A stretch of DNA of 64,000 bases from Tricholoma matsutake (Eukaryota; Basidiomycota; Agaricomycetes; Agaricales; Tricholomataceae): NCBI GenBank assembly GCA_026075535.2, contig AP026539.1, positions 2,294,001-2,358,000 on the forward strand. The letters run 5' to 3'. Under the pieces are notes generated by a model. That model made no database searches, was not told where the DNA came from, and worked only from the letters and a program-made list of their open reading frames with translations. A program made the translations under genes and the position numbers. Shown piece after piece: positions 1-11,600 of the stretch (position 1 is the first letter of the stretch; each line of letters begins with the position of its first letter).

Positions 1-2088
1 ACCTACCCACTGCCGCTGGTAGGAGACCTGTTAGACAAGCTGAGAGGGGCAAAATGGTTTACGAAATTGGACATCCGATGGGGGTATCACAACATCAGAA
101 TCAAGGATGGAGATCAATGGAAGGCAGCCTTCAAGATGAATCAAGGGCTGTTCAAACCAACAGTGATGTTCTTTGGATTATGCAAGTCACCGGTGACCTT
201 CCAGGCAATGATGAATGAGATATTTTGTGACATGATCAGAGAAGGATGGCTCATGATTTACATGGACAACATCCTGATATTCTCCAAGGATCAGAACAAA
301 CACCAGGAAAGGACAAAGAGAGTACTGCAAAGACTGGTGGAAAGTGACTTATACCTGAAGCCGGAGAAGTGCAAGTTTGACGTCCACAAAGTGGAATTCT
401 TGGGTCTAATCATCCGACCCAATGAAATTGCCATGGACAACACGAAACTGGCAGGTATACAGGATTGGCCTACCCCGACTAACGTAAAGGCAGTCAGATC
501 CTTCCTGGGGTTTGGGAATTTCTACAGGAAATTCATTGGACGTTTCGCAGAGACAAGCAGACCACTTAATGAACTGACAAAGAAGAACAAGATGTTTGAC
601 TGGACAACTGAATGCGAAAATGCCTTTCAGATGCTGAAAAGGAAATTCACAGAAGCACTGGTACTGCTGATGCCAGACCCAACAAAACCATTCACAATTG
701 AATCAGACGCCTCAAAACACGCAACAGGAGGAGTGCTGAGACAAAGAGACACGAATGGAGATTGGCACCCATGCGGATATATATCACATGCATTGACACC
801 AATGGAACGAAACTACAAAATCTATGACAGGGAACTACTCGCAATAGTACAGTCACTAGAAACCTGGAGGCACTACCTGAAGGGTTCAGAACACCCAGTA
901 GTAATCCTCTCGGATCACAAGAACCTGACATACTTCCGAACGGCACAGAAACTAAACAGGAGACAGGCAAGATGGAGCTTATTCTTGTCAGAATTCAAAT
1001 TACAGCTTGTTCACGTGCCCAGATCTCAAATGGTGCAAAGTGATGCTTTATCACAAAGGGCTGACCACATACCGGAAGAAGACAACGACAATGAAGATAT
1101 CACAATGTTACCAGAAACGGTATTTGTGAAATTCATTGCCACTGAAATACATGACCTGCTTGCAGGGAGCATCATGAAAGATGACCTGGTGAAGAGTGCA
1201 ATCGAAGCGCTAAAGACCAAAGGAGCACCACCAATAAAGTTGGCATTAGAAGACTGGAAAATAGAGGATGGCCTTCTATTCTTCCAAAATCGATGCTATG
1301 TCCCTGACAACGGGGACATACAAAAGAAGCTGGTACAGAAATACCATGAAGGGGTAACCAGCAGACACCCAGGACAATGGCAGACAACTGAAATGGTTAG
1401 GAGGGACTACTGGTGGCCAGGAATGATGATGTACATCAAGAACTATGTTGCTGGATGCGCTACATGCCAGCAGATGAAGGTCAACACCCACCCAACGACA
1501 CCGCCCCTACAACCAATCAAATCCAAAGCAACAAGGCCATTCACAATGGTAACGACTGACTTCATAACTGACCTACTGGAGTCCGACGGTTATGATGTGC
1601 TCATGGTCGTGGTAGACCATGGGCTTATGAAGGGGGTAATTTTCATCCCTTGCAAGAAAACAATCGATGCACTGGGAGCAGCGACCCTCTATCTGGATTA
1701 CGTCTACAAATGGTTCGGCCTTCCAGACAAAATTATATCGGACAGGGACCCCAGATTCGCCTCACAGCTATTCCAAGAGTTAGGAAGATTGCTCAGAATT
1801 AAGCTGGCAATGAGTATGGCATACCACCCCCAGACCGATGGAGAAACAGAATGGGTGAATCAAGAAGTAGAAGTCTGCCTGCAGATCTTCTGCTTGAACA
1901 ACCAAGAGAAATGGAAGCACTTCCTTCCAACAGCAGAGTTCACCCACAACCAAAGGATGCACTCCACCCAGAAAAGCTCCCCATTCTATCTGATGATGGG
2001 CTATGAACCAAAGGCGATCCCACTCCCATACCTGGAAACAAACATACCAGCCATAGAGAAACGAATAGTCGTGCTGCAATGGGCCTGA
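1..2088 (+). pseudogene. Ty3/gypsy (chromovirus) pol: RT, RNase H, integrase (element A), 5' end outside window
   Basis: This open frame enters from the left edge and runs to a TGA at 2086-2088. It encodes the reverse transcriptase palm (FTKLDIRWGYHNIRIK near residue 1, then the catalytic box), the connection and RNase H (SDASKHATGGVL; LSDHKNLTYF), the integrase zinc finger (HxxxxxxHPG ... CATCQ, about residues 430-475) and the integrase core with Asp, Asp and Glu in TTDF, ISDRDP and DGETEWVNQE. The RT box reads YMDN where the family has YMDD; the AAC codon is at 268-270. The terminal TGA falls where related elements have Arg, so CGA to TGA is likely. These enzymes copy the element's RNA and integrate the cDNA; this copy is probably dead because both lesions hit essential positions. 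Family identity is certain; activity is unlikely. Confidence 0.95.
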
Positions 2089-2557
2089 GATGAAGCAAAA
2101 GCAACTCACGAGTTAGCCAGACAGCTGATGGCAGAAAGAACTACACGGCACTTCACGCCATTCAAAGAGGGAGACAGGGTGTGGCTAGAAGCAAAGAACC
2201 TCAAAATGATGCATGTGACAAAGAAACTTGCACCCAAAAGAGAAGGACCATTCTCCATCAAGAAGGTTCTAAGCCCCCTTTCCTACCGACTGAAACTACT
2301 GAACCAGTGGAAAATGCACCTGGTATTCCATGCGGCACTCCTCACCCCACTTCCCAGAACCTCCACCAGACCTAATAGAAGGTGAATCGGAGTACGAGGT
2401 GGAAGCAATCATTGGACATAAGAAGAAGGGCAGGACCATGCACTTCTTAGTAAAGTGGGTTGGATACCCAACCTCGGAAAACTCGTGGGAACCCAAGGGG
2501 AACCTGAAACATGCCAAGAAGATCCTGAATGCATATAAACAACAACGACAGCTGTGA
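2089..2557 (+). pseudogene. Integrase C-terminus and chromodomain of element A
   Basis: This continues the pol frame after the TGA at 2086. The GPFxI...LSPLSYRLKL segment up to about 2385 is the integrase C-terminal GPY/F-like region. After a +1 frame change near 2330-2385 comes a chromodomain: YEVEAIIGHKKKGR, FLVKWVGYPTSENSWEP, then a helical tail ending at a TGA at 2555-2557. The aromatic cage positions (Y, W, W) are present. In chromoviruses this domain directs integration into heterochromatin by reading methylated histone tails; that role is family knowledge. One nonsense and one frameshift mutation separate it from the RT domains. Confidence 0.88.
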
Positions 2558-2569
2558 ACCCCCAGGATC

Positions 2570-3310
2570 AGAACCCACACCCCGACATGGCAGAGCAGAC
2601 ACCCATCATACCCCCCAAATGACGCTTTACCAAACAATTCCTACGAGACCCATTGAACATCGACACCCTCCGCACCCACCTCGCCCATGACCCAGCCAGA
2701 TATCATCTCGCGAGAATATGCTTCTACTATCAGAGCACAATCGACTGAATGAAGAGGAACCTAGAAGAAGCCATGAACAACGCTGACGACCTCAGTATCG
2801 AACAGGCTATCCAAGACATGGCCAATGCACGGTCAGACAGAATGAGACCGGTTGAAAGAAACTCATACCTCCACAGATCACCCCAGACATCGATGAAACT
2901 CTCCCTCACCCTACAACGGGCAGAAAAACAAAAAGACAACACGCACCACCTCTGGAAACCCCTCCCCTTCTATGAGCAACCAGACGAACACCTCCCTAGC
3001 AATCATCGACCTCACAACGCCAGAACCCGAACCTCGATTGACCCAACCACCGTGGTCCCCTCCCCACATGAGAAGTGCCAGATGCTTCATTTGCCACCAG
3101 ATCGGACATTTCAGCCTCATCTGCCAGAAACACATCTGCAGGTACTGCAAACGACAAGGCCCTGTGCACTACAGCCCCAACTGCCCAACAAGGCAGCAGA
3201 AAGAACAGGAGGAGGAATGGAGACAGCTGGACTTCCTCGAGGCGGGATATGATGACTTCAATGACAAAGCGATAGCGAATATGACCAGGGAACCCTACAG
3301 GGAAATGTAG
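2570..3310 (+). pseudogene. Zinc-knuckle ORF lying 3' of pol in element A
   Basis: Between the chromodomain and the LTR lies a coding stretch in two frames (about 2749-2950, then 2972-3310). The second frame carries two linked zinc knuckles: CFICHQIGHFSLIC and CRYCKRQGPVHYSPNC (3098-3190), followed by an acidic, Gln/Glu-rich tail and a TAG at 3308-3310. Such knuckles usually sit in gag, upstream of pol, so the 3' position is notable. It may be an extra nucleic-acid-binding protein of this lineage or a transduced gene. The frame change and internal stops mean it is not intact here. Confidence 0.7.
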
Positions 3311-3349
3311 GAGGGCGGGGAGAATGGTTCGAAGATAGACGGGAGGTGA

Positions 3350-4018
3350 TGTTATGATTTGTCTACAGGAACCCGCAAGTACAGGCACTTCATTTTTCTC
3401 ATTTGACTCAACTCTCTTCCGACGGAAGACACCTTGATGCATGGTGACTCCATGCACCCAAACCCACTCCCACATGCACTGTGGTACAACAACCCCTTTA
3501 CATGAGGTCCATGATGTCGGACCCTCACGATCGACATGCTGCACTGCAGCATGTCCTTGACATTGGATCCTTGACATCGGACACCTCATGCAAGGCATGA
3601 GGCCTGTCTCTTCTATTGTTCTTTCTAATTATACTTGATAACGATCCTACATTCAGATTGGACAATAGATATCTTCAAACTGTATATAAGCTGTAGTAAT
3701 ACTGTCTGTATTCCTCAGCTTGACCTAATTCAATCAACGGTCTTAAACTCAACCAGAACACTCGACAACTAAGGAAGCCCCTTAGTTGTGATACACTCAA
3801 ACTCGACAGTCAGAAAGCCTCTGACTGTGATACACGAACCGATGGTGCACTCAGAAAGCCTCTGAGTATGGACAGCTGTGATGACTTGAGGAAGTACCCA
3901 AGTGAAGGCAGGAAGCTGATACACTAGGAAAGTCTCCTAGTGTGATACAAGACAGTTGGAAAGCCTCCAACTGTAACACACGAAGCCAAGGCTGAGTTAA
4001 GGACCTATAGTCTTAACA
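3350..4018 (+). repeat. 3' LTR of element A (669 bp)
   Basis: The LTR begins TGTTATG just after a purine-rich tract (GACGGGAGGTGA, polypurine-tract-like) and ends CTTAACA, an inverted TGTTA/TAACA pair. The right border is fixed by comparison with element C: the RNase H coding sequence resumes immediately afterwards (CAAGTGGCATCC at 4023; compare the minus strand near 56393). Element A therefore inserted into an older gypsy copy. The region near 3690 (TATATAAGC) could be the promoter TATA box. The 3' third holds a series of hairpins listed separately. Confidence 0.82.
3766..3973 (+). other. Run of hairpins with variable stems and a constant AAGCC loop
   Basis: Five perfect 7-9 bp hairpins lie in about 210 nt: 3766-3788, 3807-3827, 3849-3867, 3921-3943 and 3953-3973. 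Stem halves are CAACTAAGG, CAGTCAGA, ACTCAGA, ACACTAGGA and CAGTTGGA, each followed by AAGCC (AAGTC in the fourth) and then its exact reverse complement. A sixth, imperfect one is at 3884-3903. Most are followed by GTGATACA or a close variant. Loop and spacer are constant while both stem arms change together, which indicates selected secondary structure in LTR RNA, or copying by a mechanism that preserves pairing. Confidence 0.9.
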
Positions 4019-5228
4019 CCACAAGTGGCATCCTGTTGCATTCTACTCCAAAGGCCTTAGTGCTATAGAGTGAAACTATGAGATCCATGACAAGGAGATG
4101 TTGGCAATAATGCATGTGCTCAAGGAATGGCGACACTTCCCTGAGGGTGCCAAACACAAAGTGGAAATTTGGGCAGATCACAAGAATCTTGAGTACTTTA
4201 TGACAGCCAAGAAATTGAACCATCATCAAGCTCGTTGGTCCCTGTATCTATCCAGATTCAACTTCTCTTTGCACCACCATCTGGGTTGCAGCATGGGGAA
4301 GACCGATGCCCTCTCCTGATGTGCAGACCATGGGGATAGCAGTGATGACAATCAAGACATTGTGTTGTTGCAGCCAGACCTGTTCACCATCCAGGCATTG
4401 GAAGGCATTGCACCCCAGGGCAAGGAGCAGGACATCCTATGCAACATTCATCATGCAAACCATAACAGTTTACATGAGGATGTTGTTGCACAAGCTGTTA
4501 AGGAACTGAGGAAGGGATCCACCCTTTCCTTGTGTGCAGCAGAGTGGGCTCAAAGGGAGGACCTGTTGTATTTCAGGGATCAGATCTATGTCCCACCCAG
4601 ACCTTTGCCAGCACACCATATCCCAACACCATGACTCATAGATTTCCAGTCATCCTGGATGCTGGAAGACCTTGGAGCTCACCTCATGGAATTATTGGTG
4701 GCCACAAATGTCACAGCTCATTGGTCAGTATTGTTGTACTTGTGACCTTTGCTTACACCCCAAGATTCCTCATTGCAAACCCATTGGTGAGCTACACCCT
4801 TTTCCTGTTCCAGAGAGTTGTTGGGATGTTGTCAGTATCGACTTTGTAGTGGAGTTTCCAGAGCCAAATAGGTTTGATGTGGTGATGTGCACAGTTGATT
4901 CAGTGGGGAAATGTGCTCACTTCATTCCCACTCACACCACTGTCAGTGCCCTGGGTGCCACCCAACTCTATCTCCACCATGTGTGGAAATTACATGTACT
5001 TCCTGGTGCTTTCCTTTCTGATTGTGGCCCTCAGTTCATGGCAGAGTTCACTTGCAAGCTGTACCAACTTCTGGGGATCAAACTCCTTGCTTTGACTGCC
5101 TATCACCCACAAACTGATGGCCAGACTGAGCGAGTCAACCAGGAACTGGAGCAGTAGATCTGCATCTTCATCAATGAGCACCAGGACAATTGTGATGATC
5201 TTCTCCCCTTGGCCGAGTTTGGATACAA
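4019..5228 (+). pseudogene. Ty3/gypsy RNase H-integrase fragment (element B)
   Basis: This fragment is from the same family as element C on the right. It starts inside RNase H (WHPVAFYSK equivalent, ...DKEMLAIMHVLKEWRHF...DHKNLEYFMTAKKLN), passes through the linker (DNQDIVLLQPDLFTIQALEGIAP) and the integrase zinc finger, and reaches the core (VVSIDFVVEFPE, FLSDCGPQF, TDGQTERVNQELEQ), ending at GYN. Stops occur near 4318, 4632 and 5155, with frame changes between. The left end was cut by insertion of element A. The right end stops abruptly at 5228, where a repeat with a CATGGGTATGGG start is inserted. No function is expected. Confidence 0.9.
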
Positions 5229-6320
5229 CTAGGCAATAGCATGGGTATGGGTATGGGTCATGAAATCATAACCCATAACCTGTGACCTACCCATCACCAA
5301 GAGGGAGGCCTCAGTTCAAAGTTTAATACTTATTACTTAGTGTCTAGTAATCTATGTAAAACTGTAAAACTACATAACTACATATTAAAAATAAAAGGGG
5401 GGTAAGCCCAGCTTAGCTGTTAGAAATGGGTGGGTTTATATACCCAGGATGCACACAGACCATTTGGTCTTGTTGTGCACATGTTGCATCTTTGTTGATT
5501 GTTGATGCATTCTTTATTTACATTTGTGCCATATGTAAGTTTTTTTCTTTTCATTTTATTGTAACTAATATACTAATGTTGCTACTTCTAGATGGTGACG
5601 ACCCCAGCACCCTACCACTGCCATGAGCCCCTACTCATGGGGTGGGCTGTGTGGTGTGAAACAACCCAGAGTGACAACAGATGGCCCAGCACCAGGGAAA
5701 ACAGCAAGGACAAGGTGACTACAAGACAATGAGGAGGCAAACCAGACAGGAAAGAAAGGCCCAACATCTCTTGGGCCACAGGTAAGTTTTTTCTTTTTTT
5801 CTCATTTCTCTTTCTTTTACTAACAATGTTTTTAGGTAGTACTACTACTTTGAACCATTGACAACAACAACAATGACAACAACAATGGGACAGCAGGGGG
5901 GCAACAAAGACAATGGGAACCCAATAACTGGCACCTGCCACCACAGTTGTGAGCCCTGCTCGCATGGTGGATCGCAGGTGTTTGACAACAAACCATGGAG
6001 ATATGGTGAAGGCACCCAACACCCAGCACTCCAATGCCAACAACAGATGACCAGCACACAGAGGACAATGGATGGCAGGAAAATGGGGGGAAGACAATGG
6101 GAACCCTATGACCAGCACCTGCCCCCACCCCCAACCATGATGGCAACCACAACAGGCATGGGAACAATGGCAAGGGGGGAACAGCAGCAGAGGGGGAACA
6201 ATGGCAAGGGAACAATGGTGAGGGGGGAATGATGGTGAGGGGGGAACAGCAAGAGGGGGGGAACAGCAGTGAGAACAACAGCAAGGGGGGGGAACAACGA
6301 CGATGAACAATGGGGAATCA
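5229..6320. repeat. Composite repeat debris inserted in element B
   Basis: The left border, TAGGCAATAGCATGGGTATGGG, resembles the terminal sequence of the hAT-like element at 48960. The rest holds an A/T-rich stretch, a GAGC/GCTC quasi-palindrome near 5628, an inverted GGCCCAA/TTGGGCC motif at 5759-5780, and an intron-like block at 5784-5836 (GTAAGTTTTTTC ... TACTAACA ... TTTTTAG). It ends in GGGGAACA/GCAA minisatellite sequence (6170-6300). Long open frames on either strand here are low-complexity products and are not called as genes. Confidence 0.6.
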
Positions 6321-6572
6321 CCCCATCTGAGGATTCCCTCCTCCACTCCCCTGTTAAGCACGTCGACATAAAATATCACTTCCTCTTGACTTCCTCTGCA
6401 AATAAGTTCAATCATGTGAACTGCAGCTTACTTATGTCAATACTTGGTCAATACTCACAAAAATATTGCAGACATGTTCACAAAGGCCCTCGATGTCAAA
6501 CAATTCACTTATCTCCAGGATTTCCTTGGACCACACTAATCTGATTCCATGCGAGGAGTATTCATGGTGAGG
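6320..6572 (+). pseudogene. Ty1/copia RNase H C-terminal fragment
   Basis: The frame SLLHSPVKHVDIKYHFLL matches the LLHSHVKHIDIKYDFV box of the copia remnant at 47.5 kb. It is followed, in broken frames, by remains of the ADMFTKAL region and by the GGAGGAGTGTTGA transition into an LTR start near 6573. Only the last 80 or so codons of the polyprotein remain. A short LTR start (TGTTGATAATTACTG) follows. Confidence 0.7.
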
Positions 6573-6960
6573 AGGAGTGTTGATAATTACTGTACCAATG
6601 CAATCAATTCATCAGGGGGTGTGACCTGTGACTGACCTGATGAAAAGTTATTTTTGTCAGGTCATGAAAACTTCTGTGACCTGGGTGAAAATTTGGCCAG
6701 AAACGCATCCAAATTGCCTTTTTTGGATGCTTTTGACTCTCCCAAGTTTGTCCATTGTTGTTGTGACCCATGACTTCCATGACCTTTCATTTTGACACAA
6801 AGGCCGATGACCCATGACTGACAAATTGAATGTATTGGTACAGTACACTGTGAGCACACATGAATGCCATACTACCAGATATGGATCCTGGCACACCTTT
6901 GATGTGTTTACTATATTTAGCACCCCTTTGAGGTGTGCGTTCAGATCAAAGCCAAGGGTA
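6573..6960. repeat. Copia LTR pieces in opposite orientation around a GTGACC-rich insert
   Basis: TACTGTACCAATGC near 6588 is the reverse complement of GTATTGGTACAGTA near 6830, so two LTR pieces face each other. The insert between them is rich in GTGACC/GGTCA words. The segment around 6890-6945 (minus: CACCTCAAAGGGGTGCTAAA) corresponds to the LTR segment at 8315-8340. Boundaries are approximate. Confidence 0.45.
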
Positions 6961-7229
6961 TGTCAGAAAAATAATGGGTCGAATTTTGTTTTTCGGGCAT
7001 CGAGGTTGGGACTAACTAACTAGGTGTGGGAACTAATTACCATATTAGGAAGGAGCTAAATCGGACCTCTTGCCCATCATTTCCCTGCCCATCTCTGACC
7101 ACCTCCACTTGCCTCGCAAGCTTCGAAAACCCACCCATTGATGCTATAGTCAAGCTGAACACTGCAAGCCATACTGGATACATAATTAGTAAATCTCACT
7201 TGACTTGTAATCAACTTGTAATCGACAAT

Positions 7230-7715
7230 TTAACTGACCCAGCTGGTTTCACATCCAGCACGTTGGTACATGATAACATTCTCACCTCGCAATATCTCAT
7301 TCTCCAACACAGCCTGCCCACCTGTACACACTGCTAGCATGAAATGCAAGTCATGGGTTTCCCATTTTCTACCAACTTGTATCTCAGGGGCCTTGAGAAT
7401 GAATTGGTTGTCCATTGAAGCATTGAATGTTGCGGAAGGCATAGGCAAAGGAGTTGGAGGGCCCACCATTGCAGGGTTGTTTCCAGATAGAGGGAGCTGA
7501 TGTTCTGTAGGAGCCGGGGTTGAACTTGAATATGGTGGTATTGCTGGTACGTTGCCACCTTCCTCCTCTCCACTTCCTTCATGCCCACTCTCACTGCTTT
7601 CTTTGCTGTTGATCAGGTCACCAATCCTACATCCACTGCAATCAGACTGGCGGGGAGTCTCCAAATCTGATATCTCCTCCCTGTTCTCATCGTCATCAGT
7701 ATTCCTATTACAACA
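7230..7715 (-). CDS. Hypothetical protein fragment, Ser/Pro-rich with acidic patch
   Basis: A minus-strand frame of about 144 codons from an ATG at 7664; the same frame stays open upstream to about 7715. It shows an acidic Ser/Glu stretch (SKESSESGHEGSGEEEGG), a Pro/Ser/Thr region, and then FNASMDNQFILKAPEIQVGRKWETHDLHFMLAVCTGGQAVLENEILRG-like sequence that looks compositionally like real protein. No domain is recognised. Downstream homology-like sequence continues with stops to about 7010. It may be a decayed cellular gene or an ORF of an element. Confidence 0.35.
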   Translation of the reverse strand, partial: CCNRNTDDDENREEISDLETPRQSDCSGCRIGDLINSKESSESGHEGSGEEEGGNVPAIPPYSSSTPAPTEHQLPLSGNNPAMVGPPTPLPMPSATFNASMDNQFILKAPEIQVGRKWETHDLHFMLAVCTGGQAVLENEILRGENVIMYQRAGCETSWVS

Positions 7716-7964
7716 TCAATCCTCCATATATAAATTATTTCAGAACTTGCTGTAATGTCAAACGTGAACTATGGGCTTCTAATACCCATCATAAGGTTGA
7801 TCTTACCCGAGCATCTGTTTTTGCATTATTGACACGCCACCCGCTTGTTTTTGGCTTGCTGATACCTTTTTGCCCAATGGCCATCGTCTCCTCCCAGGTT
7901 CAACATCACATGATATTCCAAAAAAAATTAACCAGCCGATGGCTGGACTAACTGACCATCCCTA

Positions 7965-8330
7965 TATGGTAGATCCAACACATGACATACCCTTGATCAA
8001 AGCCATAGATACCTTTATACCCTTTCCCCTTTATCATACATGACACACATAAATAGGTAGTTACCTTAGCACCTCAGTCACTCATACAGAGACTGAGGTG
8101 AGTACCAACATTATTACTTTGAACTTATTGTACCTGTAGTTCAACTGTAGTTCTATTTTTGTTCATACTAGGATTGACTTTCTACAGATACTCACCTCAG
8201 TCTCTGTACAAGTGACTGAGGTGATAATGTAACCACCTAACTGTATATATACGTGTCAAGCAAGATAAAGAGGGAGAAGGGATAAAGGCATCTATGGCAT
8301 GGATCCAAACACTCACCTCAAAGGGATGCG
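7965..8330. repeat. Foldback pair of copia LTR fragments
   Basis: Two related segments of about 135 bp lie in inverted orientation around a spacer of about 90 bp. Each arm contains the hairpin CACCTCAGT...ACTGAGGTG (8073-8101 and 8193-8223), the GATAAAGRGGGAGAAGGGATAAAGG segment and the ATCTATGGC...TGATC segment. The same LTR hairpin occurs at 47095-47124 in the copia LTR on the right. Sequence matching the LTR continues to about 8380. Confidence 0.6.
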
Positions 8331-8627
8331 TTAAATATAGTACGCGCATTGTTCATAGACATGTGTCCTATTAACAATTAACTGATTGTTTGTTCCCTCG
8401 ATGCAAATGCTCCTCCGTTGAGGGCGGCTTCTCTCATTTCAGACGATCGAGACCGCGAAAAAAATCGAAATATACATCTGAATTTATGTTATACGCCATC
8501 GTTATTCCAACTGAATTATTTAGAGTCACTGAGCAGCGCAGTTCAACCCGGCAGTGACATGCTCAACGTTGATAGGAAACATTTATGTTTTCATGGCAGC
8601 TAGAATCACAACATTAAAGACACTAAG
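8331..8627. other. Intergenic, end of LTR homology; no gene seen
   Basis: The first 50 bp continue copia LTR-like sequence. The remainder up to the stop codon of the next gene contains no convincing coding frame; a short plus-strand frame at 8418-8603 has no recognisable features. Confidence 0.5.
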
Positions 8628-11600
8628 CTACATTTGATTCCCAACCCGAAAATACTCCCTCTCTGGTGGAACAGGACCATGAAGGATATCGTCATGTTCA
8701 ACCCAGTGATAACAATCCTCACCCCCATTCCAAAATGGTTTCATCCGTCTCACTGCTTTGAGTGTTTGGACATCTTTACGTGGATGCTCTCCGAGGAAGT
8801 CACGAGAATTCAACAGGAGCGCATACGACGCTTTGTGGGCGGTATCGATGCCGCGGTATACTGTTGGGGAGCAACCGTACGCGAATATATTGTATCTGGC
8901 GTGTCCTTCTTTGGGGTGGTGTCGTTCGCCATGACGAGGGATGTACATCTTGGACGGTGTTGCGTGAACTTGATCTCCCTGGATCGGCGGTGGAGTTCGA
9001 GGCTGGCGGTCGGATTCCTTTGAGGACAAAGAGTACTTGTCTGGCTTATATTTAGTGGCGATCTTGGCTTCCTCAGGAAGTTTGACTTGTACTCCTAGCT
9101 CCATGATTAAGCTGACGTACGGCCGGTAAGAAGTGGGGATTGACCCATGCCCGCATTTCTCTAATGCTTTCGGGAAAAAATTGAAGTCGGCTTGATCGAT
9201 AGAGTATTTAGCGATAGCACCGCTGCGTTTCCGACGCTTAAACTGAATAAGTACACCAGTCATGGCATGCTCGCACAGCTGAGTGTTCCACAAGAGGACA
9301 GGTAAAATACAGTCGACGCTGCGTTCGCCGTTTCGACACATGATCGCCATGTGACGGATGAAAGCTACCCATGCAGCGGTAGAGGTTGTGCCAGTGTCGT
9401 CTGCCATTTTCCCAAAGTGAGTGAAGCAGATAAGAGCGTCCTTGAATGCATCTCTAAACGAGATTCCTTCAACATTATCCGGGGTGCTATCAAGAACCAT
9501 ATCTGCACACTCGTCGCTGTACAACATTTTGATGAAGGTTATAAGACGACAGCCAGCACTGAAATTAGGAGGAATCTTCTTGTGTGGATCACTTTTGTCC
9601 AGCTCGACAGCGCGATGGTAAGCATCGAGGAGAAGTTGACGACCAGTAAGCTCCCCCAGTTCTCCACGGTCAAGCAAGCCAGTTTCGAGAATATTTGTGA
9701 GAGTTTCGACTACTATAAACGGATTTTGCGTCCTCCACATCCAAAGTTGCTGGGCGGCAGCCTCGGCAAGAAGGGGTTCGGAAGGATATCCAGACCGCAA
9801 ATACTCTCGGTGGTCAGGAATAGAATATGCAAACCGCATATGGCTCTCGACTAGACCAGCCTCTTCTATTTGCACTTTTTCACGACGAGGCTCAAAGTCC
9901 AGTGACAATTGGATGTCTAGAACTGCCATCCGTGCAGCACGTGAGAAGGTGTCGTAACTGGAGTCGATATCGCGAGAAGCAACAAGCTTCGCGCGTGCCA
10001 ATTCCAGGATTTGTGTATGGAGCTCAGATGCCTTCATACCGGCTCCTCGTAATAGTGTCCAAAATCTATCCCAACATGTCGTCGAGCATGAAATATGGAA
10101 CGGTTCAACAACACTCACAGTGGCCTCCCAAATTGCGCCATAAATGGAATTGTGCTGATGTCTTTGATATTCAACTCGCCTGGCTTGACTATGAGGTCCT
10201 CGGAGCAGTCAAAGGGTGTTTCAGTAATTGGTGCGTGTGTTACGGCTTTCCCGCCGCGAATGCGAGCAGATTTGGCAAGTGCCCGTGGAGCAGCGAACTG
10301 GGCTAAACTCGAATTTGTCGATAGGAAAATGGAAAACATCGGGAAAGTCAAAAATTGGTTGAGACATGAACATAGATAATCATAAAGCGTCTTCTCGTCA
10401 TCGTTCTTGGGCATCACCTTGGTGAGAGGGTGTGCTTCGTCGAAGTAGATTATGAGTTTGATACGGTGCGACCCAACCCAGCAGTCCAGCTTATGAATGA
10501 GTTTTCTGAGTGCGACTCTTGCTGATTTCGCCGCGGCAAACTCAATAACCGTCTTCACATCATAATATGTGTCATCGGAATCCTCGGAGCCTTCGGGTTT
10601 CGATCGACGCTTCGCGAGTAACTCTTCATGTCTCCTCTTGATTTCAGGAAGGATCTGCCAGCGCAATGGCTAACTGTGATATTCCTTGCCGTCTTCACAG
10701 ACACGCACCTGAATGGGCTGAGTCGCACCATCAATCACCGCTTTGTATAATCCTGTGCGTATGCCTTCTAGGTGACATGACCACCACTTGGCCAAATCCT
10801 CAGCGGTTCTAATTTGCTTCTTACTCAAATCTCCAAGGCATTTCTCCAGCTCGTCATTAACTTCCGTGAACAGACTACCGAAAAACTTTAGATAATTGGT
10901 TTTCAGAATCTGCTGATCATCCGATAGAGAGGCTGTGACGAGGTAGTCACGGACAGCATTGTCGGGGATGGGGAAGGCCAGGTCTGCGTTCGTACATCAG
11001 AAGCACCCAAGGAATTCGAAGAAGAAAGTAAGGACCTTGATTGTCGCCCTTTTCTCGTAGATTAAACGGAATGGTGAAGACCAGGTTCGCTTGCTCGTGG
11101 ACCATGCGAGATTTTCCCGTACCGGAGCTCTGAACGATGGCAATTTGGTTAGAATAAGCTTTTTCTGTTGGTGGGATTGCGTTAATATTGGCGAACAGGA
11201 GTTGATGATTATTTCCCAAGTAACTATCACGCCAGGCAGACCGTAGAGCTTCGAAAATAGGGTTAGCTAAGGAAAACAAGAGCTAGAATAAACACACCTT
11301 TGTCTAGAGGTTCGCGTCCATGGAATAAGCCGTCATGAACCACCACAACAGATGTATCAATTACGCACCGGTCAGTTCGACATCCTCGTTGGGCAGTAGA
11401 TGGCGCCTTATCGCTACAACCTAGTTGTCGTCACCAATCCCAATCACAAGAACGCAGAGAACCACCTACGAGCTTCTCGCACCACGGGCCAGAGGATTGC
11501 TTCGATAATGATTAAGGGCTCGAAAGGAGGTTGTGCAGCACACGAGACGCACCTAACTTCCGAATTTCTTTGAATAATCCATCTTTCCATGCTTTCTGTA

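Noticed and set aside
692..2109. Minus-strand frames within gypsy element A
   Set aside because: All lie antisense to RT, RNase H and integrase and are shadows of the pol frame.
5612..6415. Minus-strand frame of 267 codons rich in Cys, Pro and Ser
   Set aside because: It consists of translated GGGGAACA/GCAA repeats and modules; no domain, and the same kind of frame occurs in all similar tracts (for example 59487-60167).
11402..11572. Plus-strand frame MAPYRYNLVVVTNPNHKNAE and onward
   Set aside because: It looks protein-like for a short stretch but is antisense to the P-loop gene region, has no domain and no supporting neighbours.
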